A DNA stretch of 64,000 bases from Loktanella sp. (GCA_024635625.1 JAGXIQ010000025.1:1-64000), one strand, 5' to 3'. Shown: positions 26,955-35,029, counted from the stretch's first letter. Translations and numbers: made by a program. The notes: a model not told the origin generated them from the sequence alone.

Positions 26955-27740
26955 ATGTATGCATTCGAAATCGAACGGCCCACCACGCTGGATGCGGCCA
27001 AGGCAGCGATTGCCGACGGCGGGCAGGCCCTGAGTGGCGGGCAGACACTGATCCCGACGCTAAAAGCGCGTCTGGCCATGCCTGAAAAGCTTGTCAGCCT
27101 GCATTCTATCGCTGAATTAAAAGGTGTGAGCACTGACGGCGAAGGCCGGATTTGTATCAAAGGCGCGACTGTTCATCGCACAGTGGGTGACGAGGCTGGT
27201 GCTTATCCGGCATTGGCGTCGGTTGCAGCGCGGATCGGTGATCCAGCGGTGCGTAACCGCGGGACGATTGGCGGTAGTCTTGCTAATAACGACCCATCTG
27301 CCTGCTATCCGGCGGCTGCACTGGGGTCGGGCGCCACAATCTGCACGGACCGGCGCGAAATTGCAGCGGACGACTACTTTAAGGGTATGTTCACCACGGC
27401 GCTTGCCGAGGGTGAAATCGTGACCGAGGTAAAGTTCCCCGTGCCAGAGGTCGCTGCCTACGAGAAGTTCATCCAGCCGGCTTCTCGCTTTCCGCTTGTG
27501 GCGGTCTTTGTTGCAAAATTCGCGGATGGTGTGCGTGTGGCCATCACGGGTGCGTCTGAAACTGGTGTGTTCCGCTGGGCAGAGGCCGAGAAGGCCCTGA
27601 GCGACAACTTCACGCCAGAGGCGCTTGAGGGTTTAAAGATGGACCCGGACCACATGATCGCCGACTTGCACGGCGACAAGGCTTACCGGGCACATCTGTG
27701 CGCGGTCATGACAAAGCGGGCGGTCAAGAACGCGAAGTAA
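26955..27740 (+). CDS. coxM: Molybdenum hydroxylase FAD subunit (CoxM-like)
   Basis: A 261-residue flavin subunit of the CO dehydrogenase/xanthine oxidase family. The FAD contacts are SGGQTLIPTLKARL near residue 30 and NRGTIGGSLANNDPSA near residue 105. The start is ATG 26955, chosen because the family begins with MYAFEIERP-like sequence. It is the last gene of the pedF-like to coxM unit and is followed by a hairpin terminator. Confidence 0.92.
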   Translation: MYAFEIERPTTLDAAKAAIADGGQALSGGQTLIPTLKARLAMPEKLVSLHSIAELKGVSTDGEGRICIKGATVHRTVGDEAGAYPALASVAARIGDPAVRNRGTIGGSLANNDPSACYPAAALGSGATICTDRREIAADDYFKGMFTTALAEGEIVTEVKFPVPEVAAYEKFIQPASRFPLVAVFVAKFADGVRVAITGASETGVFRWAEAEKALSDNFTPEALEGLKMDPDHMIADLHGDKAYRAHLCAVMTKRAVKNAK

Positions 27741-27759
27741 ATTCACGTCCGACAAGTTG

Positions 27760-27790
27760 CCCCCGTCGCAGCGATGCGGCGGGGGTCTTC
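27760..27790 (+). terminator. Terminator after coxM
   Basis: An 11-bp stem with one mismatch (CCCCCGTCGCA, loop GCGA, TGCGGCGGGGG) followed by TCTTCT. It separates the plus-strand cox unit from the convergent apbE gene. Confidence 0.65.
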
Positions 27791-28650
27791 TATGCGGTAA
27801 AAAGGTTTCCGTCGGTATCTATCAGCCGGGCTGTCGTGTCCGTCACATGGCCAAGCGTGGCGGTAATCGCCGCGTGATCCATCAAGCAGAACGCGGTCGA
27901 TAGCGCATCAGCAACGGCCGCCGTGGGGGCCATGACGCTAACTGTTGACCAACATGGTGCCTGACCGTCACGAGATAGAATATGTGACTGACCCCCGACA
28001 GCAAGTGCCGCAGGGCTGGATGTTGCCATGGCGCGGCCCTGAAGGGTCGCCTGCGCCAATTCGCCAAAGACCGGATCAGCGATACCGATCCGCCACGGGC
28101 CGCCAAGCGCACGGTATTCCCCGATATTTATCAGCGCGTGGCTGAACCCTGCTGCGGCAAGTTCCGCAGCGATAACGTCGGTCGCAAAGCCTTGCGCGAT
28201 TCCGTTGAAGGTCAGGGCCTGATCACGGGCAAGGGTGATGCTGTCTGGTGAAAACGATACGCAATCCCAGTCGATCAGTGCGCGGGCGGCGGCGGTATCC
28301 CCACCTGTTGCCAGTGCGGTCCAAAGCGGCTGGACAGTCGGGTCGAAATAACCATTTGTCAGGCGCACCATGTCGTCAGCGGTCTGGCACAGTGCCGTGA
28401 ATTCCGCGTCGGGGGTAATCTGACCCGTCGCGTTGAGAGTTACGAGCGTCGATGGCACGTAGAGGCTGAACAAAGCCTCAATCCGGGTCAGAGTCTGGCG
28501 GACAGAAGTCAAAGCTGCCTGTGCCCCCGGTCCGGTCAAGGTGACAGAAACGTCTGCCCCAAGTGCTGTACCCTGCCAGACAGATGCTTGTGCCATCCGT
28601 GGCAGTGCAAGGGCGGCGGCAGTCAGGGATAGAAAGCGGCGGCGCTTCAT
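27790..28650 (-). CDS. apbE: FAD:protein FMN transferase ApbE
   Basis: A 286-residue ApbE-family protein that attaches FMN to a Thr/Ser of target flavoproteins in the periplasm. The N-terminus MKRRRFLSLTAAALALP fits a twin-arginine export signal. Family segments are GTALGADVSVTL, FDPTVQPLW and LTFNGIAQGFATDVIA, with INIGEYRALGG in the binding region. The start at 28650 overlaps the stop of the NosR-like gene as ATGA. The adjacent NosR-like protein, with a flavinylation motif, is the obvious substrate. Confidence 0.9.
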   Translation of the reverse strand: MKRRRFLSLTAAALALPRMAQASVWQGTALGADVSVTLTGPGAQAALTSVRQTLTRIEALFSLYVPSTLVTLNATGQITPDAEFTALCQTADDMVRLTNGYFDPTVQPLWTALATGGDTAAARALIDWDCVSFSPDSITLARDQALTFNGIAQGFATDVIAAELAAAGFSHALINIGEYRALGGPWRIGIADPVFGELAQATLQGRAMATSSPAALAVGGQSHILSRDGQAPCWSTVSVMAPTAAVADALSTAFCLMDHAAITATLGHVTDTTARLIDTDGNLFTA

Positions 28651-30728
28651 GCGGCGGCCTTTCGAGTTGCGCTGCGGGCTGCGAGGATCAGGGGGACGCA
28701 TTGTGTTGGATCGTCGTGGATCGTGACGCAGTCTAGGCACTGGAAGCATTCGTCGTACTGGATCTCTCCCGTTTTTTTGATCGCGCCGTATTTGCATTTC
28801 ACTTTGCAAAGCTGGCAGGGTGATCCGCAGTCCGCGCGGCGTGGAATCCAACTGCGAGTGCGGATCATGCCGCCAATTGCCATGACCGCGCCAAGGGGGC
28901 AAACATAGCGGCAGAAGCCCTTGAACGTCACCATGCCAAGCACAAGCCAAAAGCCTGCGTAAACCACGTAGTACCAATCGCGGACGAAAAAGACGGTGAT
29001 GGCGGTCTTGAACGGTTCGATCTCTGCCGCCTTGTCAACGTGATCGGGTGCGATAAAAACCGTGGCTACAAGACCCGCGAGGGCTGCGTATTTGATCCAC
29101 TTCAGGCGCTGGTCCCATGCGCGCGACACCTCCCACTGGGGTAGGCGCAAAAGGCGGCCTAGGTGATGGGCGAATTCCTGTAATGCGCCAAAGGGGCAAA
29201 GCCAGCCGCAGAACAAACCGCGGCCCCAAAGGACAAAGCCCAGGATGGCGACGGCCCAAATCAGCGTTCCAAAAGGGTCGTAAAGCAGGAAGTTAAATGA
29301 TCCTCCAAAGACGCTCGTGCGGATTACGCCCAGTACAGTCACGATGGACAACTGCCCTTGCCCCCACCATCCGACAAAGCCCAAAACGAAAGCAAGGATG
29401 CCAAGGCGAACAGGGGTGAAAACTGTCAACGCTGCGATCCGCTTCTGACCGGGTCCTAAGACAACCAGCAGGCCGACCAGGAACACTCCCAACACAATCA
29501 AGTCGGTCTGGCGGTTGCGGATCGCGCCAGCAAAAGCGCTTTCCTGCACCTCTTCGACTGGACGCAGGTAGAAGCGGTCGGGGGTAACGTGAGTGGTGGT
29601 TAATGTCGTCTGGCCGACCTGCGGCATAAACTGCCCGTGTTCGCGGATTGCCTGAACGTTCAGTGTCCACTCTCTGGTGGGGTCAAAGCCAAGGCGGCGG
29701 TCGGTGCGCAGAATGATCGCTGTGCCTTGCGGGGCCTGCGGCGACAGGGTTACGAACAAATCCGCATCGCGCAGTGCGATAGGTAGTCCGTCCTGTTCCG
29801 CCGACAGCCAGTCGGGAGAGGTGTTGCGGACAAAATCCGGCGATACAAGGCCGTGTCGGCCTGCGTCTATCAGCAGGATAGGCTCGTCAGTCTTCGAAAT
29901 GCGCTGAAAGGCCTGCAGTTCGCGCAGCGTCTGGTCGCCTAAGGCCGCTTTGGCAATGGACGGCGCACCGATGTCGATAATGTAAAGATCAAGGTACACG
30001 CCTTTTGGGTCCGCTTGTGCGACGGGGTCGTCATTCACGAAGACGGTGCCATCAAAGGCCGCGCTGACCTCTTTATTCAATACAGTTTTTCGGCTGACGA
30101 GGCCCTGAGCGACGAGCGCGTTCCAATCCAAGTCCTCAGTATAATCAGGATTTGGATACGCCGGAGGGGCAGAGGCCACGCCTTGCATCTTTTCACGGGC
30201 GACGGCACGGGTTGCCGCTAGGATGCTTTCATGCGCGATACGAATGCTGGCGGTGGCCTTGGTCACGCCGTCTAGATAAACCAATGCCGACCCGTCACCT
30301 GCACCGCCATAAGGTGTGCCGACAACAAGGCTTTGATTGATCGACAGGCCACGATATTGTTCAAAAAACTTGCGTAAAGGCGCCTCGCCCAGTCCTGACA
30401 CGAAGATCGGTTCGTTGTGGGAAATCAGGCGGACGTCCATGAACGTGCCGTTCAGGTCCAGCATGACAAAGATGTTGATGGGGGCACCTGAAAAACCGGG
30501 TAGGGGCGCCATCTCTTCGGTCTCGAAAACGTATCCGGCAAGTGCCCCACCGGAGTTTAGAAGTTCCCATACGCCTTTGTCGTTGACCTGTTCGCCAATA
30601 CTGAACGGGGGCATGACAAAGGGTTGCAGTGCTTCTTTAGCCAGTTGCGCGAGGGCGCTTTGCGGGCTGGCGAAGAACGCCAGACAGATTGTCAGACACA
30701 AGACAAGAAAACGAATAGATCCACCCAT
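28647..30728 (-). CDS. NosR/NirI-like FMN-binding, 4Fe-4S membrane protein
   Basis: A 693-residue protein: signal peptide (1-27), periplasmic FMN-binding domain with the flavinylation site DGVTKATAS (153-161, predicted FMN on Thr159), a beta-rich segment, about five or six membrane helices from about 415 to 640 with CGWLCP and CRYVCP motifs, and a C-terminal cytosolic ferredoxin-like part with CGSPCQLCKVKC and CFQCLDC. This is NosR architecture, which moves electrons across the membrane for N2O reductase. No nosZ or other nos gene is nearby, apart from ApbE (NosX-like). Here it may serve the quinoprotein or molybdoenzyme system. Lys157 replaces the more usual Gly in the motif. Confidence 0.85.
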   Translation of the reverse strand: MGGSIRFLVLCLTICLAFFASPQSALAQLAKEALQPFVMPPFSIGEQVNDKGVWELLNSGGALAGYVFETEEMAPLPGFSGAPINIFVMLDLNGTFMDVRLISHNEPIFVSGLGEAPLRKFFEQYRGLSINQSLVVGTPYGGAGDGSALVYLDGVTKATASIRIAHESILAATRAVAREKMQGVASAPPAYPNPDYTEDLDWNALVAQGLVSRKTVLNKEVSAAFDGTVFVNDDPVAQADPKGVYLDLYIIDIGAPSIAKAALGDQTLRELQAFQRISKTDEPILLIDAGRHGLVSPDFVRNTSPDWLSAEQDGLPIALRDADLFVTLSPQAPQGTAIILRTDRRLGFDPTREWTLNVQAIREHGQFMPQVGQTTLTTTHVTPDRFYLRPVEEVQESAFAGAIRNRQTDLIVLGVFLVGLLVVLGPGQKRIAALTVFTPVRLGILAFVLGFVGWWGQGQLSIVTVLGVIRTSVFGGSFNFLLYDPFGTLIWAVAILGFVLWGRGLFCGWLCPFGALQEFAHHLGRLLRLPQWEVSRAWDQRLKWIKYAALAGLVATVFIAPDHVDKAAEIEPFKTAITVFFVRDWYYVVYAGFWLVLGMVTFKGFCRYVCPLGAVMAIGGMIRTRSWIPRRADCGSPCQLCKVKCKYGAIKKTGEIQYDECFQCLDCVTIHDDPTQCVPLILAARSATRKAAA

Positions 30729-30843
30729 CCCCGGACACTAGAAAGAAGCAGTAGGGTGCAACATAGGACCAAAGTCGCGGGGCCTGTGGGGGGCGTTGAC
30801 GTCCCCCGTAACAGACCGCACGATGCAGGGCGGAGGAGAGCGA

Positions 30844-31626
30844 TTGCACCGAAGACTGACCACGACGGCGATCACGCTGACGTCGCTTGCGGCGCTTGTC
30901 CTGTTCTGGTGGGCTGCGGCTTGGTGGATTGATACGCCTCGTACATTTCCGGGACCGGGGCGTGTCGGGGCCATCATGCTGGCAGAGGCCCTAAGCGGCA
31001 AACTGCTAGAGCATTTGATACCAACACTAATCCGCGTTGTACTGGCTTTCGGCATCGCAATGGGGCTGGGGGTTGTCATAGGTGTCATGCTTGGGACGAT
31101 GCCTTGGCTGAACCGTTGGTTGGACCCTTGGGTCGTCGTCGCGCTGAACATTCCGGCGCTCGTCGTGATCGTCATGTGTTATCTGTGGATCGGTCTGAAC
31201 GAGACGGCGGCGATCGTGGCGGTCAGTTTTAACAAAACCGCGACGGTGATCGTGACGGTGCGTGAAGGCGCCCGGGCATTGGACCGGCCCCTCAAAGAGA
31301 TGGCGCAGGTCTTTGGCTTATCGCGGCTTGACCGGGTCAGGCATGTCGTCGTTCCGCAACTTGCGCCTTATCTGTCAGCGGCGGCGCGTAACGGTTTAGC
31401 TATTATCTGGAAGCTGGTGCTGGTGGTCGAGTTTCTGGGACGTCCCGACGGGATCGGGTTTCAGATTCATCTGTATTTTCAGTTATTCGAAGTTGCTTAT
31501 GTCATGGCATATGCGCTTGCGTTTATTGTCGTGATGCTGGGCATTGAATACGGCCTTATGCAGCGCATAGAGGCGCGTGCAACGCGCTGGCGCCGGACTG
31601 TGGCGCTTGACCGCACCGTTGTCTGA
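30844..31626 (+). CDS. ABC transporter permease (TauC/SsuC-like)
   Basis: Membrane subunit of 260 residues with about six helices and the permease EAA loop near KEMAQVFGLSRLDRVRHVVVPQ. The start is set at TTG 30844 because GGAGGAGAG at 30832-30840 is correctly spaced; ATG 30823 and 30796 are in frame but overlap or precede that site. It is divergent from the NosR-like gene and has no binding protein or ATPase beside it. The incomplete importer at 17266-18857 is of the matching family, so it may be the missing part. Confidence 0.85.
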   Translation: MHRRLTTTAITLTSLAALVLFWWAAAWWIDTPRTFPGPGRVGAIMLAEALSGKLLEHLIPTLIRVVLAFGIAMGLGVVIGVMLGTMPWLNRWLDPWVVVALNIPALVVIVMCYLWIGLNETAAIVAVSFNKTATVIVTVREGARALDRPLKEMAQVFGLSRLDRVRHVVVPQLAPYLSAAARNGLAIIWKLVLVVEFLGRPDGIGFQIHLYFQLFEVAYVMAYALAFIVVMLGIEYGLMQRIEARATRWRRTVALDRTVV

Positions 31627-31700
31627 CAGACGTCTATTTTACATAATATGTATCGCGTGCGAAACTTTGTGACCGAAATCTTCACATCTGTCAGACATAA

Positions 31701-31733
31701 AATGGCCCGCGCGGGGGCATCCGGCGGGCCATT
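31701..31733 (-). terminator. Terminator of the 31754-32104 gene
   Basis: A perfect 10-bp stem (AATGGCCCGC and GCGGGCCATT, 13-base loop) followed on the minus strand by TTTTATG. It lies between convergent genes and can stop the minus-strand transcript. Confidence 0.7.
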
Positions 31734-31753
31734 CGTAGAATAATCAATGTCGT

Positions 31754-32104
31754 TCAGATGCGGCGAAAAGAGACCGAGTAGATCAGTGTCGCCACGAAAG
31801 CGTAGATGAAGTTTACGGTCAGCACGAATTGCCATGGGGCCTGTGCGCCGAACACATACACCGCAAGAAGCGACGGGATCACAGTCAGCGCAACCAGCGC
31901 GATAATCCACGATACCAATCCCGCGCTACGCGCAAAAATCGGAATTAGCAGCAGTGCTACGATGATCGCTACCGCGTTGCGACCGAAGGACAGGATCAAC
32001 GGCATCACTTCTGCTCCGGCCATAATGTTTATGGCGATGGAGTTGAAGATTGTACCGATGATCCCAGCGATGATCACGATGATGATGTTGCGGACGGTGA
32101 ACAT
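31754..32104 (-). CDS. Small membrane protein, four predicted helices
   Basis: A 116-residue hydrophobic protein. Predicted helices lie at about 5-27, 35-58, 63-87 and 92-112; the C-terminus is SVSFRRI. No family recognised with certainty. It stands between the ABC permease and an entericidin-like gene, about 25 bases downstream of the latter's stop on the same strand, so the two may be co-transcribed. Confidence 0.6.
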   Translation of the reverse strand: MFTVRNIIIVIIAGIIGTIFNSIAINIMAGAEVMPLILSFGRNAVAIIVALLLIPIFARSAGLVSWIIALVALTVIPSLLAVYVFGAQAPWQFVLTVNFIYAFVATLIYSVSFRRI

Positions 32105-32129
32105 GAAAAGTCTACTTTCTAAATAGGAC

Positions 32130-32267
32130 TTAAAGGTCCGACTGGACTTCGCGAGTTTGGGTTGTGATCGCGTTGCCCGTGGCAGTCAGGTCTTGCCCGG
32201 CACCAGCGATAGTGTTGCAGGCGGACAGGGTCACGAGGGCAGCGACGGTTAGGAAAATACGTGTCAT
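32130..32267 (-). CDS. Entericidin-like small lipoprotein
   Basis: A 45-residue ORF: a hydrophobic signal with the lipobox LSAC (Cys17), then NTIAGAGQDLTATGNAIT and a short polar tail. This is the pattern of entericidin EcnA/EcnB lipoproteins (CNTxxGxGxD...G.AI). Entericidins are small envelope lipoproteins linked to stress or programmed lysis in enterobacteria; in alphaproteobacteria the role is uncertain. GGAG lies 8 bases before the ATG. Confidence 0.8.
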   Translation of the reverse strand: MTRIFLTVAALVTLSACNTIAGAGQDLTATGNAITTQTREVQSDL

Positions 32268-32392
32268 CAGGAGGTCTCCGACAGCTGATATGGGTTTCAA
32301 CGCAAGTCATACGCCATGCGTTCCGCTGGCGCGACGGAAACCGACGCGGCGTACGTTGAATGTTGCAGATACGACATCAAGAGGTATTTGCA

Positions 32393-32473
32393 ATGCAATC
32401 GATCCCCTATATCTTCATCAGCCTGATCGGCGGACTTTGCATCGCGGCATTTCTGACGTCTGCGGTCATCTAG
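32393..32473 (+). CDS. Possible 26-residue single-helix membrane peptide
   Basis: ATG to TAG ORF of 26 residues, MQSIPYIFISLIGG then a hydrophobic end, forming one transmembrane helix. GAGG at 32381-32384 lies 8 bases before the ATG. It is in the gap between the entericidin-like gene and rbsD-like gene, where no other gene is seen. No homologue is recalled; it could be spurious. Confidence 0.4.
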   Translation: MQSIPYIFISLIGGLCIAAFLTSAVI

Positions 32474-32479
32474 CGCTGC

Positions 32480-32851
32480 TTAGAACGTCACCCCCGCGAA
32501 CAGCGCGATATTGGCATAGGGCGTGACCTCTCCGGTGCGCAGAATGGCACGGGCGCTACGGGACAGGGTCTTAAACGCGTCGTGCGGCACAAGGTCCGGC
32601 GCTAGGGGGGCGAGGGCCAGTATTGTGGTGCTGGCCTCTGAGGCCACGGTGCATCGTTCGACTTGCATCTCTGTCAGGACGGCGGCCAGCACCTGCTGAA
32701 ATGTCGGCACGCCGTGAGTCAAAGCCAGATCAATGCAGGGTACGCCCGGCGGCACAGGTAAGCCTGCGTCGCCGATGACAAGCAGATCGCCATGACCCAA
32801 GGTCGCAATCAATCGTGACAATTCAGCGTGAAGGATGCCTGATTTTTTCAC
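32480..32851 (-). CDS. rbsD: RbsD/FucU-family sugar pyranase
   Basis: A 123-residue protein starting MKKSGILHAELSRLIATLGHGD, the RbsD signature with the catalytic His20, and GDAGLPVPPGVPCIDLAL next. RbsD converts beta-pyranose to beta-furanose ribose. The C-terminal TPYANIALFAGVTF matches the family end. No ribose kinase or transporter is present; instead its ATG overlaps the stop of the upstream hydrolase gene, so substrate and pathway are open. Confidence 0.85.
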   Translation of the reverse strand: MKKSGILHAELSRLIATLGHGDLLVIGDAGLPVPPGVPCIDLALTHGVPTFQQVLAAVLTEMQVERCTVASEASTTILALAPLAPDLVPHDAFKTLSRSARAILRTGEVTPYANIALFAGVTF

Positions 32852-33630
32852 GATGCGTTTTCCAAAAACAGTCGGACGGCAGCCTCAACCGCGCGGGGTT
32901 GTTCGGCGTGCAGCCAGTGTCCTGCGTCGGGAATGGTCTGAAGCGTTGCATTGGGAAAGTGGGCGTGGATTTGCGGTTCTGCTTTGGCGGGAACGTATGC
33001 TGAATTCGCCCCACACAGGAACAAAGCCGGGCCTGTAAAGGTGCCGGGTGTGTCCGGCCAGCCGACGATCTTATCCATATCGCGGCCGAGTACATCGAGG
33101 TTTAGCACCCAGCGCTTCTGCGCCAGATCAAGGCTCTGCAGTAGAAATGTCGCTGTAGGGGCATCAATGTTCATCTGCGCTTGCGCGTCCTTGCGTGACC
33201 CGATGCTGCTGAGGTCGACGCCGCGCATGGCATTCAACGGGCCGTCCTGGGTATGGTCGTAGGCGATGGGGGCGATGTCTGCCACGATGAGTCGGCGGAT
33301 GAGATCAGGATGCGTCAGGGCCAGCACCATCGCAGCCTTGCCGCCCATGGAATGTCCCATCAGGTCGACCGGAACGGCAATTTCTTCGATGACCTCTGCC
33401 AGATCCTCGGCCATGCCGGGATAGGTGTGGCTGTCCATCCATGGGCTGTCCCCGTGGTTGCGCATATCGATCGCAATCACCTGCCGGGTGTCCGACAGGC
33501 GTTTCGCAATCACGCCCCAGTTCCGGGCTGACCCGAACAGGCCGTGGACGATCAAGAGAGGCGGAAGGGCAGTCGGTTCGCCGTGGATAACCGTGTTCAG
33601 CATGTCGCAGGCCTGTATTTTGAGTGTCAT
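32848..33630 (-). CDS. Alpha/beta hydrolase (YbfF-like esterase)
   Basis: A 260-residue alpha/beta hydrolase. The oxyanion-hole segment is IVHGLFGSARNWG, the nucleophile elbow is GHSMGGKAA with the catalytic Ser, and the catalytic His is in PDAGHWLHAEQP. The N-terminal ERP-like DMRNHGDSPW is typical of YbfF esterases. The substrate is unknown. It is divergent from the gene at 33683. Confidence 0.85.
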   Translation of the reverse strand: MTLKIQACDMLNTVIHGEPTALPPLLIVHGLFGSARNWGVIAKRLSDTRQVIAIDMRNHGDSPWMDSHTYPGMAEDLAEVIEEIAVPVDLMGHSMGGKAAMVLALTHPDLIRRLIVADIAPIAYDHTQDGPLNAMRGVDLSSIGSRKDAQAQMNIDAPTATFLLQSLDLAQKRWVLNLDVLGRDMDKIVGWPDTPGTFTGPALFLCGANSAYVPAKAEPQIHAHFPNATLQTIPDAGHWLHAEQPRAVEAAVRLFLENAS

Positions 33631-33682
33631 TGGCCGCGTCTACGGGCTTGAGGGCGCGACGCTGTCCGGCTACCACATCACG

Positions 33683-34054
33683 ATGACCGCTGACACCCTT
33701 TCACGCAAGACCCACCGTATTCGCACCTTGCTAGAGGCGCGGCTTAAACTACGCGGTGCGACGCTGGAACAGCAGGCCTACAAAGTGGGCCGCAGTTTGC
33801 CACGCGGTGTCCGACGCGATCTATTGCAGGTCGTGCGCGCTGACATCGCACAAGGGCATCCGCGGCTGGGGCGGATGGTAGACACCGCCCGCGTCAGTCT
33901 GGCTGCTGATCGGGTCGAGGCGCATTTGAAGGCCATCGACCCGTGGGAACGTCGCAAGTCCAGTATCCTGCGCAAGTTGGCGACAGTTTCGGCGGTTGGG
34001 ATCGCTGTGTTCATTGGCGTCGTCTGGTGGATGTGGGCGCAGGGGCGCATCTAG
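33683..34054 (+). CDS. Conserved hypothetical protein with C-terminal membrane anchor
   Basis: A 123-residue protein, basic in its first 95 residues (KTHRIRTLLEARLKLRG, LPRGVRRDLLQVVRAD) with one C-terminal helix (about 100-119, IAVFIGVVWWMWAQ). ATG 33683 is preferred; the frame stays open far upstream but that part overlaps the divergent hydrolase gene. It looks like a cytosolic helical domain tethered to the membrane. Function not recognised. Confidence 0.6.
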   Translation: MTADTLSRKTHRIRTLLEARLKLRGATLEQQAYKVGRSLPRGVRRDLLQVVRADIAQGHPRLGRMVDTARVSLAADRVEAHLKAIDPWERRKSSILRKLATVSAVGIAVFIGVVWWMWAQGRI

Positions 34055-34108
34055 GCAGGCTTGCCAGTTTCGCGAAGTGGGATCGACTTGCCTTGCAAGC
34101 CGATCCAT

Positions 34109-34153
34109 GGGGGCCAGCCCCCGCACCCCCGGGATATTTTCGCCGAGAAGAAG
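34109..34153 (+). repeat. Dispersed hairpin/GATATTTT repeat, copy 2
   Basis: A G/C-rich inverted sequence (GGGGGC...GCCCCC) then CCCGGGATATTTTCGCCGAGAAGAAG, between convergent genes. Same design as the copies at 26865 and 40291. Confidence 0.6.
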
Positions 34154-34164
34154 GGACGGCCGAT

Positions 34165-34830
34165 TTATGCGGCTGGTGTCCCAGCCATTTCTGCAAGCTG
34201 ATTCAAGATGCTGGTGTAGTTGTCGACGCCTTGAGCGCCGGTGACGAGATGCTGGCGATCAAATATCACGGCCGGAACACCGCTGATGCCTTGCTGGGTC
34301 CAGAATTGCTCTGCTTTGCGGACCTCTGTGGCATAGCGTTGGTCATCTAGGATCAGGGTCGCTTCTGCGCTATCAAAGCCCGCATCGGCTGCAGCTTTCA
34401 CCAAGGTGGCATTATCTGTCAGGTCACGGCCGTCGGTGAAGTAGGCGGCGAAGAATGCCTGTTCCAACGCCGTCGCGCGGCCCAAACTGTCGGCCCAGCG
34501 CAGCAGTTGGTGGGCGTTGAAAGTATTGGGCATTCGCATGTCTTCGTTGAAAGCGAAGGTAAAGCCAAGACTTTTGCCAAGCTCTGTTAGGCGGTCGCGG
34601 TTGGCTTGCGAATCTGCGCGGCTGCTGCCGTATTTTTCCATGATGTGTTCGGTCAGATTTTGACCTTCGACGGGCATCTGAGGGTTCAGTTCGAATGGAT
34701 GCCAGTGGATTTCGTGCGGGGTGTTGGTGTCCTTCAGTGCTTGCGTTAGCTGCCTATATCCAACGATGCACCACGGACAGACCACATCGGATACGATGTC
34801 GATACGCAGCGGGGTAGGGTGGTCGGTCAT
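34165..34830 (-). CDS. DsbA-family oxidoreductase (FrnE-like)
   Basis: A 221-residue cytosolic thioredoxin-fold protein of the FrnE/2-hydroxychromene-2-carboxylate isomerase group. The redox motif is Cys18-Pro-Trp-Cys21 in SDVVCPWCIVG, and the cis-Pro loop is in GISGVPAVIF. The start is ATG 34830, with GGAG six bases before it; an upstream ATG in frame lacks a ribosome site. Likely thiol-disulfide chemistry in the cytosol; the partner is unknown. Confidence 0.87.
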   Translation of the reverse strand: MTDHPTPLRIDIVSDVVCPWCIVGYRQLTQALKDTNTPHEIHWHPFELNPQMPVEGQNLTEHIMEKYGSSRADSQANRDRLTELGKSLGFTFAFNEDMRMPNTFNAHQLLRWADSLGRATALEQAFFAAYFTDGRDLTDNATLVKAAADAGFDSAEATLILDDQRYATEVRKAEQFWTQQGISGVPAVIFDRQHLVTGAQGVDNYTSILNQLAEMAGTPAA

Positions 34831-34999
34831 GGCATTCTCCAGTCTTGTCATTGCCCTGCAGGTGGGATGATCCGACGCTGGATACAAGGGTCAAGTGTCG
34901 CGTCGGCGCGTAGACGGGGGTGCGTTTGCGGTCACGACAGACTTGAGAATATCGCTCGCAAGGTGGCCATTCAGGGGAAATAATGCCGCCTGCCAACGA

Positions 35000-35029
35000 A
35001 AAAGGCCGCTGCGACGGCAGCGGTCTTTT
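35000..35029 (-). terminator. Terminator after glyA
   Basis: A 7-bp core stem CCGCTGC-GACG-GCAGCGG flanked by AAAAGG and TCTTTT, so it can form a T-tailed terminator on either strand. It lies just beyond the glyA stop. Confidence 0.75.

Noticed and set aside
27790-30728. Denitrification (nos) cluster
   Set aside because: Only NosR-like and ApbE genes are present; no N2O reductase or maturation genes are in the window.
33425-33682. Upstream extension of the gene at 33683
   Set aside because: It overlaps the well-supported divergent hydrolase gene and lacks similarity to any family.
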